From Symsagittifera roscoffensis (Eukaryota > Xenacoelomorpha > Acoela > Convolutidae): DNA of 64,000 nt. The stretch lies in NCBI RefSeq assembly GCF_963678635.1, contig NC_087063.1, positions 6,850,386 to 6,914,385 of the forward strand, in the 5' to 3' direction. The notes under the pieces were generated by a model. The model was not told where the DNA came from. It was given only the letters and a program-made list of their open reading frames with translations, and made no database searches. The translations under genes were made by a program, and so were the position numbers. Shown here one piece after another: positions 55,377 through 64,000 of this stretch (positions are counted from its first letter, which is position 1; every line of letters begins with the position of its first letter).

Positions 55377-55925
55377 TTGGGTCGACCTTCATTCAAACTG
55401 TTTAATGGGAAAATTGTTAAAATCACTGAAAATGGGAAAGTAATTAGAACGAACCACATATCATTTAAAACGAAGTTCAAGTCAGTATACTGTTCAGATT
55501 TAGGTACAAAGACACCAGCCGCACGCACGCCGAGGAAGCCATTACACCAGTGCAGTTCAAGCAGACCAAATAGACCAGTACACATTTTGCCAAGACCAGA
55601 TGTTTCACCGGTTTCATCGTCAACAGAAAACTCGGTTACAGAAAACAAGGAGGGGCCATTTGCGACATTAGATAGGCTGCAAGCCAAGACGATGAAATTG
55701 TATTCTTCACTGACGAAGAAGAATCCGCCAACTCTAGCAGCCAGATACACAGCGTCGCCAAATGTACTACGAGAAGTTCCGAGCGGTGGAATAATCGACC
55801 CGACTATTTCCTCGAGCAGTTCCCCAGAGCACGAGGTGGTACCGTCGGTAGCGATTAAATTAGATGCACAAACGGCAGAAGAGTGCCCAATTTCCTTAGT
55901 GCCAATTTCAGCTTGGTGGTGCTAA
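55377..55925 (+). pseudogene. Element 2 pol C-terminal extension
   Basis: 182 codons starting within GRPSFKLFNGKIVKITENGK, which parallels the integrase C-terminal segment of element 1 (RAQFKIIENGA). A Ser/Pro/Thr-rich tail follows and ends in the first bases of the 3' LTR. It is shorter than the element 1 extension. No membrane segment, so no env. Confidence 0.6.
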
Positions 55926-56068
55926 AACCAAGATTCAATCTTCGTTAGCTATTGAAAGATTATAATTACCTTCTAATCAATGTTCATTTTTATCTATTTA
56001 ACTTAACTATTAATTCAACCGTATTATTTATGTAGTTCAATTTTTGATAAGGTTTAGGGAATACCACA
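55917..56068 (+). repeat. 3' LTR of element 2
   Basis: 152 bp, ending ACCACA; see 23530-23677. No clear polypurine tract is visible just upstream, probably because of decay. 56069-56380 begins with the dispersed actgctccatagac block (56087-56150) and otherwise shows nothing. Confidence 0.78.
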
Positions 56069-56533
56069 ACTTTTAAATCTTAAATGTTATTACTGCTCCA
56101 TAGACTTTAAAAGGCAGTCGGAGCATTCAGGGCTTCGCCTTGATACGAGCACTATTGTTTGATATTATGTTATATTTCCGATGGGCCAGGTTGTGAAAGA
56201 GACATTGTTATAGAAATGGTGCAAATTTTTCTTTTATACAAATTTTAACAAATTTTGATGCTTAGAAGATTTTTAAACATGCGACCATAGCATATGGCAG
56301 ACGCGAAACCTTTTATTCAAAAGATGAAAGACGCATCTGTAAGAAAGTGAACATCGGTAGTTAACAACTAAACAAGATAGATAATGCTAAAAAAGATAGC
56401 AAAGCAGAAGAACTCACATAAAAATTTCAAACATTCAATGGTAGATTTCAAACATTTTCAAACTTACCAAACTCTGAATATCTATCACCTTAAAAACTCA
56501 ATTCCTCCAAAAAAATTAGCTGATGAGCAAAAC

Positions 56534-57520
56534 ATGATAACTCTGCTTACATTGATCGGATTACTTTCTGTTTTGCCAAACTGTTGGACAAAAGAATGCA
56601 TGAACGTTCCAGCCGGACTGAACCGAATGGCGATGGGCGTTGACGTGACTATACTCAATTTAGAACCTCTGGACTTCACAGAACCCGATGGTTTTGCTGG
56701 CAGGATCATTGAGTTCACTTGTGATGAAGAAAAAGTCTGGAAACACCCATACACTGGCACAACATATCAAATTCCAGATCAAATTGGAAGCATTGCTAGC
56801 GTGCCTGGAAGCTGGCTCAATGCAGAGACACATGTTTATAGAACTAAATCGGATGTAATCAAGAAACTTTCTGCTCGGACAAGTATCAAGGCAAAAATTG
56901 TCTTCGGTTCTTTTTCCGCGAGTTCGAGCTATAATCAATCAGACGAATGATAAATGAGCAATCTCTCTATGTGACTGAAGTCTCGTCTTTCGTTTCAACT
57001 TCCTAGGCTATGTTTTTACCGGCACAAGTTCTTGGCTTAAATCAGGACGCTATGATTTTTTGCAATTTGGTTCCAAGCCAGTTTGAAGAATCACCTGAGC
57101 GTTATTACGATTTCATCAAAAATTATGAAACACACTTTGTTTTTAAAGGTGATTTTGTCGGATACACTAGCATGATGTATCTAACAGGGAGTACTTACTA
57201 TTCTTCTCACACTACTAGGGATATTGAAGCTAATGCGAAAGCCTCCTTTTTTGGTTTTTTGTCATCAAAAGGTGGCTACAGCGATTCAGTTACAATTATT
57301 GACCGCGAGTTCACTCAGCATACTTCCACTCGAATCATTTTGCACGGCTATAATACTGCATTACTGCAGACTGCAGATTTGCCCCAGTGGGATTCGTCTG
57401 TGCACCAGAACATTTGGATGTTTGCAGTTTATCTGGTTCCCATAAACAACATGTTTCCAAATTCGACAAAAAAACACAATGGAGAGAGCTGTACAAGCCC
57501 ATCTCGACAACATTATTTGG
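56534..57520 (+). pseudogene. MACPF (perforin-like) pseudogene, copy 1
   Basis: MACPF proteins oligomerise and insert beta-hairpins into membranes to form pores, in immunity, venom and development. The ATG at 56534 gives a hydrophobic signal peptide (ITLLTLIGLLSVLPNCW). Then NVPAGLNRMAMGVDVTIL resembles the N-terminal strand of MACPF domains, and YYDFIKNYETHF is the signature motif (usually ending G-T-H; here Gly is Glu). Lesions against copy 2: a one-base deletion at about 56930 (ctataatcaatc), a TAG at 57004-57006 where copy 2 has CAG, and a two-base deletion near 57465. An upstream in-frame extension to 56384 is polar and probably untranslated. About 330 residues, roughly one MACPF domain. 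Confidence 0.78.
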
Positions 57521-57993
57521 GGACTCATTTTCAATTTTCGAAGATCCCGCATTGGCAAAACTAAAATTGCAATCGATTATTGCATGTAAAATCTACAGTT
57601 CAGCAAGCTAGTTTAATTTTATGCACTAAATAATGGATTTTTTTGACTACCAAATCAATTACAATAGATTGCAACTTATACTTTTTTCAATCGATTCGAT
57701 AGTTACCAAAATATATTTTTAAGTGCTTTTTTGGTACAGATTCTATTCAGATTTATTACAGATTTTCTACAGATAATATACACATTACATAAAGATTATA
57801 TACCCTAAAAAATCCATTGTAATTTCGTTTCAACTTTTATAGAAAAAAATTTAAATTCAAAAAAACTTTTATTACGGGTCTTGTTTTGTTGAAAATAACC
57901 AAAATTGAGAAAATCAAATTAAAACCGTCTAAATAAGACCAAAACTGATGGTTTTTTTTCTGCTAAAAGAAGAATATGGTTTTTTTTCTTTAG

Positions 57994-58033
57994 ATTTTGA
58001 TTGCTTGTATACTTCATACATGCACAAAGAATG
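57994..58033 (+). other. Possible 40-nt exon with consensus splice sites
   Basis: A T-rich tract ending tttctttag precedes, and GTGAGT follows, a 40-base segment encoding roughly DFDCLYTSYMHKEW in one frame. The segment and its downstream intron-like sequence recur at 60841-60880. It could be a downstream exon of the MACPF gene or part of an unrelated duplicated gene. Further coding-like fragments lie at 58110-58600 (for example SDRIIVTEGAVEMNRFYT before CAGTAGGTG) but cannot be assembled with confidence. Confidence 0.25.
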
Positions 58034-58559
58034 GTGAGTCTGTTGTTTTATTTGTTAATTTAAATAATTATTTTCATTCTTACGAAATTTCTGAATCATG
58101 GAAAAATCCATGGGGGAAAATAGTTTTGATCGTGTCTCATGCTACAGTAAGTTTCACAAGCATGCGGATTGCGTTTCTAGTGCAAAGCAGAGGCCAGAGA
58201 AGTTACAGCGCTCTGACGATGTTTAGTTCTTCGGTGGGTAGTGAGAATTCGTGATTTGTGTTCTGAAATAAAATATACAGTTTGTGATCGAAGTTAGTGA
58301 TGTGAATTTATTCTAATAGATCGATTTCAATGGGCTGCATATAATCCTGGTGAACAACTAATGGGCGAGCCTAACCTTTGGGGAAAGAGTTGGTTAGTGG
58401 GCAGATTAAACACGTTTGTCTGATAGAATCATAGTTACGGAGGGTGCCGTGGAGATGAATCGATTTTATACAGTAGGTGAAGCTTATGTATCTTTTAATA
58501 TTTTTCTTACTCTTGTATTTTTAGAGCCCATGTTTCATCAAAATCCTTCTCCTCAAACT

Positions 58560-60495
58560 AGACCACAAGACCTCCTGGTTACACTTTTTGATTGTGAATA
58601 AAACCAACAAAAACACATTTAATCAAGTAACACAATATGAATTCGAACCACAAAACATTTAATCAATAAACATAGCAGCAACACTATACTCAAAAGCGCG
58701 AGCTACAACTCCAACATGATATAGGTTTACAGCAAAATTATCAGAAAAGAGAGAACAATGTTTGAAATTTTCAAACAGCAAAAAAAGACAGGACCGTGAA
58801 TCGATTTACAAATCAATAACGAAAGATTTTGACATGCTAAATCTGAAGATTGCAAAATCGAACTACAACTATTTAAAAAAAGTCACAAATGAGGTACAAA
58901 CCGCAATTTGGTAAAGTTTCAGGTCTTCCCAGACTCTGCAGACGAAGCACAACTTGAACAATATCAAGGTCATAAAAAATTAGACAATAGTTTCTCGTAC
59001 CATGGCGCATATGGACGTTTAACAAACGATTTACACGATAACAACTGGATACCACAAATTGGAATCAATATCCCATCAAACTGTAAAGCCGACACAAAAA
59101 ATTAAGGCTACCAAGAAACTATATTCTTTGATTAGAAAACTTTTTTAGAAAAAGTACAACTAACACGAGATTTAAAAGACGATGCTATTTTAATTCAGAA
59201 AAAATGCTTACTTCAAAGATATTGCGACCCTACTATACGAACATAGTTTGTTTTCCTGAAGACACGTGCTCCACATTTCAAGTCGCTAAAATTCATGCAA
59301 GAATGAAACAATTTCACCAGAAATACTTTATAGATTTTATACTTTTTGACAATATCAACCCTGATTGGATCAGATCAGTCCAAAAAATATTTAAAAAAAT
59401 ATTGATGCTTAAGAAAATAAATTCACACGTTTTCAAATTGACCCTGAATCGGAATATCCTAAAGCAATTTTCAAAACACATTAATCAGAAGTTCTTGCCG
59501 AACACAAAAAAGGCTTCGACATGAAAACAGGCAAATTTATTATTGACCCAACACATCCATATCAAAATTGATAAGACAAAAATTCCTCTATCCAAGTAGT
59601 ATTTTACAGGAGTACGGGAAACACTGGCTCAAAGAATCACCCAGAAAACAAAGAAAATACACTACTACAAGAACTTTCACTAACCGCTCCAACGTCATTG
59701 ACTATGATTGAAGTTTTCTTTGGTACTACAAAAGTACTAAAAAAGTTTCAGCGCTTTATGTTTTTTAAGACAAAAAAGATACTACCAACGAATCCCAATA
59801 TTTTAAAAAAATAATGTATATTTTGTAGGTACACTATTACGACGCACTTTTTTTGATTTCAACTGTCCCACGTGGATCAGAAAATAGCCATAACGTAGTA
59901 CAGTTTAACCTAAATGAAGAAAAATATAATTGTCTCACCCAATATACAACACTAATATCAACTCTAAAGAAAATTTCACCGGAAAGCATACGAACAATTG
60001 CCCGCAACCCAAAGATAGATTTACAATCAATAGTTTTTTACTCTATATCCAACCATCAGCATCACATTCGAACACAACAATTTCAAAGACCTCGCTAAAA
60101 TTGATACTTTACAAAGACAATCATATGACCAAAATTTACGAAATTTGGCTGAAACAGAAGAATACATATAACTTAACGGTGAAAAATACCATCCACAGGA
60201 TTTTTCATTAATTCCTATTTTTAGTTTTATAAATATTTAAAACGAACTCAGAGTTTTCCTAGGATGGCCCTACTATATATTAGAAAGATTGGCTATAATA
60301 TAGGCGATGTCTGAGTTTTTTGAATTTCTTTTTTCACTGCTAAAGTTAATCTATATCACATGTGCAATATACACACACACACAAGTTAACAGACAAGTAA
60401 GCCTAGCACGCATTTTATTTGCAGGGTTTTCTGGAACATTTTTCACCTCAATTAATAAAATCCTCCTTCAAGCTGAAAATAGCGAATATAATTAA
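58560..60495 (+). pseudogene. Decayed long coding tract, possible membrane glycoprotein, copy 1
   Basis: Successive frames each read as coherent protein over 40-110 codons. About 58561-58910 is Lys/Ser/Thr-rich and helical (KSITKDFDMLNLKIAKSNY). 58908-59105 has FQVFPDSADEAQLEQYQ and DNNWIPQIGIN. About 59410-59810 has GFDMKTGKFIIDPTHPY and VVFYRSTGNTGS. 59853-60110 has VVQFNLNEEKYNCLTQY. The stretch to 60495 has a C-terminal hydrophobic segment (FFEFLFSLLKLIYITCAIY) and a polar tail. The order resembles a large surface glycoprotein with a membrane anchor, as in viral envelope genes, but no family motif is recognised. Stops of all three kinds interrupt it. Confidence 0.4.
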
Positions 60496-60837
60496 AAAAA
60501 CTAATTACAAAAACGAATGGAGCTGACACTCTACATGACAATACCATTTCAACACCAACAGCACCACCATATCGACACAATTTACAAAATAATCATCCTT
60601 TATCTTTAGTCCCAACAAACTATAGAAGCGTTTTACCAGTCACCGAACATACCTCTCAAAGTAGTAATTTCCCATGAAGTCCAATATCTCATATAACACT
60701 CCATCAACTAAATTTTGACGACACATACAATAAAATTGTAGAACAACTACACACAATACATTTTCGTTTTACTTGTTTGTATATTGATTTTATACTCAAT
60801 ACATTTTCGTTGTACTTGTTTGTATATTGATTGTTTG

Positions 60838-60975
60838 TAGATTTTGATTGTTTGTATACTTCATACATGCACAAAGAATGGTGAGTCTGTTGTTTTATTT
60901 GTTAATTTAAATAATTATTTTCATTCTTACGAAAAATCAATGGGGGAAAATAGTTTTGATTGTGTCTCATGCAAC
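60838..60975 (+). repeat. Second copy of the 57991-58140 segment
   Basis: Begins tagattttgattg, includes the 40-nt exon-like piece and GTGAGT, and continues to gggggaaaatagttttgat. The homology starts exactly at the tag before the exon-like piece. It is preceded by a short repeat of acttgtttgtatattgatt (twice, about 60772-60831). 60496-60770 continues the decayed tract with Gln/His/Thr-rich fragments; 60976-61440 shows nothing clear. Confidence 0.7.
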
Positions 60976-61444
60976 CGTCAAAAAAAACGGTTGCATCCAA
61001 CAACAATTGCTATTTCATAGCAAGGATAGCAGATTACTGTACAAGTACCACAGAATGATTCGACCAGTCTTAGAAAAAAATACAAACGTGTGTATTCATA
61101 TTGGTTTCCTTTTTTTCTGCATATTGTGATAAGAAGATCTGAACGAGAAAATAAAATTTACGCATTTTTGAAAATCACAGTAAAATAAATCAATTGGAAA
61201 ACAGTTTTTGAAAAAAAACTACTAGAAAAACGAAAAAAAAATTTGCGGAATTTTTTTGAATTTTTAAGTTTTTGAGTACGAAATTGCGCTGAATAACACC
61301 AAAAACTACCTTTACTTGAGTAAAACTACGTTTTCAAAGCTCAATTTAAATTTAAGTTAGCTAATGTAAGCATACACGGCTCAGTACATCAAAATTAGAC
61401 CTAGCTAATTACCCCGAAATTAGACCAAAACTCTGCTCACTTTG

Positions 61445-62413
61445 ATCAGTTTTCTTCCTGTTTTGCCAAACTGTTGGACAATAGAATTTATGAACGTTCC
61501 AGCTGGACTAAACCGAATGGCAATGGGCGTTGGCGTGGCTATACTTGATTAAGATTCTCTGGACTTCACAGAACCCGATGGTTTTGCTGGCAGGATCAAT
61601 GAGTTCAGTTGTGATGAAGGAAAAGTATGGAATTACCCATAGACTGGCGCAACATATCAAGTTCCAGATCAAATTGGAAGCATTGCTAGTGTGCCTGGAA
61701 GCTGGCTCAACGCAGAGACACATGTTTAGAGAACTAAATCGGATGTAATCAAGAAACTTTTTGCTCGGGCTGGTATCAAGGCGAAGTTTTTCTCCGGTTC
61801 TTTTTCGGGGAGCGCGAGCTATAAATCAATCAGGCGAATGATTGATCAGCAATCTCTCTATGTGACTGAAGTCTCGTCTTTTGTGTCAACTTGCCAGGCT
61901 GTGTTTTTACCGGCACAAATTCTTGGCTTAAATCAAGACGCTATGATTCTTTACAATTTGCTCCCAAGCCAGTTTGAAGAATCACCTGAGCATTTTTACG
62001 ATTTCATTAAAAATTATGGAACACACTTCCTTCTTAAAGGTGATTTCGGCGGATACATTAGCATGATGTATCTAACAGACAGTACTTACTATTCTTCTCT
62101 CACTACTAGGGATATGGAAGCTAATGCAAAAGCCTCCTTTTTTGGTTTTTTAAAATCAAAATGTGGCTACAGCGATTCAGTTACAACTACTGACCGCGAG
62201 TTCACGCAGCATACTTCCACTCGAATCATTCTGCATGTAGGTAAAACTGCATTACTGCAGACTGCAGATTTGCCCCAGTGGGATTCGTCTGTACCCCAGA
62301 ATCCTTGGATGTTTGCTGGTTCTCTTATTCCCATATACAACATGTTTCCGAATTCGACAATAAGAAACTCAATGGAGATAGCTTTACAAGCCCATCTCGA
62401 CAACATTCAATAG
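61445..62413 (+). pseudogene. MACPF (perforin-like) pseudogene, copy 2
   Basis: Aligns throughout with copy 1. The start codon region is lost (aaaactctg where copy 1 has catgataactctg). In-frame stops lie at about 61549 (TAA), 61638 (TAG) and 61727 (TAG); copy 1 has Leu, Tyr and Tyr codons there. From 61838 to 62413 the frame is open for 191 codons and carries the complete signature YDFIKNYGTHF with its Gly, followed by GDFGGYISMMYLTDS and an Ala/Lys-rich strand (EANAKASFFGFLKSK) of the kind found in MACPF membrane-inserting regions. It terminates naturally at TAG after LDNIQ. The mutually exclusive lesions show the two copies decayed independently. Confidence 0.78.
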
Positions 62414-62724
62414 GGACTTATTTTCAATACTCGAAGATCCCGCATTGGCAAAACTAAAACTGCAATCGATTATTGTATAAAAAATCTACAGTTCAGCAAG
62501 CTAGTTCAATTTTATGCAGTAAAAATGGATTTTTTTGACTACCGAATCAATTACAGTAGATTGCAATTTATTTTTATTTCAATCGATTCGATAGTTACCA
62601 AAATCCATTTTTAAGTGCTTTTCTGGTACACATTCTATAGAGATTTATTACAGATTTTCTACAGATTATAGATTGCAATTTATTTTTATTTCAATCGATT
62701 CGTCCATTTTTAAGTGCTTTTTTC

Positions 62725-63990
62725 GAACTACAACGATTTAAAAAAGTCACAAATGAGGTACAAACAGCAATTTGGTAAAGTTTCAGGTCTTCCCAGACTC
62801 TGCAGACCCAGCAGAACTTGAACAATATCAAGGTCTAAAAAAATTAGACAATAATTTATCATACCACTGCGCATATGGTCGTTTAACAAACGATTTACAC
62901 GATAACAACTGGATACCACAAATTGGAATCAATAACCCATCAACCTGTAAAACCGACACAAAAAATTAAGGCTACCAAGAAATTATATTCTTTGATTAGA
63001 AAACTCTTTTAGAAAAAGTACAACTAACGCGAGATTTAAAAGACGATGCTATTTTAATTCAAAAAATATGCTTACTACAAAGATATTGCCACCCTATTAT
63101 ACGAACATAAGCAACCATAGTTTGTTTTCCTGAAGACATCTGCACCACATTTCAAGCCGCTAAAATTCATGCAAGAAATCAACCCTGATCGGATCAGATC
63201 AGTCCAAAAAAATATAAAAAAATATTGATGATAAAGAAAGTAAATTAACACGTTTTCAAATTGACTCTGAAACGGAATATCCTAAATCAATTTTCAAAAC
63301 ACAACATTCAGAAGTTCTTGCTGATTACAAAAAAGGCTTTGACATGAAAACAAGCAAATTAATTATTGACCCAACACATCCATATCAAAATTGATAAGGC
63401 AAAAATTTCTCTATCCAAGTAGTATTTTACAGGAGTACGGGAAACACAGGCTCAAAGAATCACCCGGAAAACAAAGATAGTACACTAATTCAAGAACTTT
63501 CACTAATGAATAACACCTTGATATGAAAAAAGAAAATCCAATAAGAAGAACTTCTCAGGAAATGTTACTCTCTGAATTAGGAACACTTCATCATTTTTGA
63601 GAACTCGTAAGAACACAAATACTACAATTGCTCGCTTTATAGGTACTCAAAAAAACCCTATGCAGTTTACCTATTATCAAAAACCGCTCCTTGGTACTAT
63701 AAGAAGTTTTCTTTGGTACTACAAATGTACTAAAAAAGTTTCAGCACTTTATGTTTTTGAAGAAAAAAAAGATACTACCAACGAACCCCTATATGTTATA
63801 AAAATAAAGTAAATTTTGTAGATACACTATTACGACGCACTTTTGTTTGAATTCAACTGTCCCATAAGGATCAGAAAATAGCCAAAACGTAGTACAGTTT
63901 AACCCAAATGAAGATGAATATAATTGTCTCACCCAATATACAACACTAATATCAACTCTAAAGAAAATTTCACCGGAAAGCAAACGAACA
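62725..63990 (+). pseudogene. Decayed long coding tract, copy 2 (runs off the window)
   Basis: Aligns with 58870-59970. Shared strings include FQVFPDSAD, GAYGRLTNDLHDNNW (Cys for Gly in copy 2), DPTHPYQN and FYRSTGNTGS. It keeps the TAA and TAG after DTKN and FFD at the same positions as copy 1, so these stops predate the duplication. Copy 2 retains about 150 bp near 63510-63700 (motif KKENPIRRTSQEMLLSELG) that copy 1 lacks. The membrane-type C-terminus lies beyond the window edge. The function is not recognised. Confidence 0.4.
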
Positions 63991-64000
63991 TTTGCTCGTA

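Larger units (their letters stand above)
23530..56068 (+). mobile_element. Decayed Ty3/gypsy element 2, split by a nested giant element
   Basis: Short LTRs (23530-23677 and about 55917-56068) bracket gag, protease, RT and RNase H on the left (to 27758) and integrase plus C-terminus on the right (from 54053). Removing the 27759-54047 insertion and one copy of CAGGC leaves about 6.25 kb in the same domain order as element 1, to which its protein pieces are clearly related. Many stops and frameshifts break every domain. No target duplication was found for this element, and the left LTR edge is uncertain by a few bases (similarity extends to cagcttgg). Confidence 0.88.

Noticed and set aside
58900-60495. 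TAA/TAG codons in long coding tracts looked as if they might encode Gln (variant genetic code)
   Set aside because: Between the duplicated copies the stops align with Lys, His, Tyr or Leu codons as often as Gln, TGA stops also occur, and the transposon ORFs have stops at Trp positions. This is ordinary pseudogene decay.

Overview
The window is AT-rich eukaryotic DNA, most likely from an invertebrate animal. The signs are abundant Ty3/gypsy-type LTR retrotransposons, perforin-like (MACPF) pseudogenes with a signal peptide, splice-like signals, and no operons, Shine-Dalgarno sites or bacterial genes. I cannot name the species. Almost everything recognisable is a mobile element or decayed coding sequence; I see no clearly intact host gene.

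Left part (1-11.8 kb): an interrupted unknown ORF; a diverged direct-repeat pair (about 800-1215 and 10841-11235) that could be LTRs of a very old element; between them a 2.7 kb tandem duplication with a 200-N assembly gap at its junction, and a decayed coding tract at 8.6-10.3 kb. Next, 11856-19127 is a complete Ty3/gypsy element on the minus strand. It has about 350 bp LTRs, a 5-bp CAGCT target duplication, a polypurine tract, and gag, protease, RT, RNase H, integrase and a long C-terminal extension, broken by several stops and frameshifts. Between 19.1 and 23.5 kb lie a paired family of small secreted-type ORFs (one copy dead) and dispersed AT-rich repeats.

Central part (23.5-56.1 kb): a second, more decayed relative of that element runs on the plus strand (LTRs 23530-23677 and about 55917-56068). 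Its RNase H-integrase spacer has been split by a nested 26.3 kb LTR retrotransposon on the minus strand (27759-54047). That element has 860 bp LTRs and a CAGGC target duplication. It encodes gag, protease, RT (YVDD), RNase H and DD35E integrase with a GPY/F-like module. In the env position it carries about 9 kb of extra coding sequence, beginning with a recognisable SGNH (GDSL-type) hydrolase-like domain. The element also holds a 3 x 632 bp tandem array, a 1.24 kb internal gene duplication and a 5' leader full of CCCCTCCGG-type motifs. Its size, nesting and SGNH-containing accessory region make it the most notable system here.

Right part (56.1-64 kb): two copies of a module, each made of a MACPF (perforin-like) pseudogene and a decayed long coding tract. 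In copy 1 that tract ends in a hydrophobic, membrane-type segment reminiscent of a viral-type glycoprotein; copy 2 runs off the window. Both MACPF copies are inactivated by different lesions.
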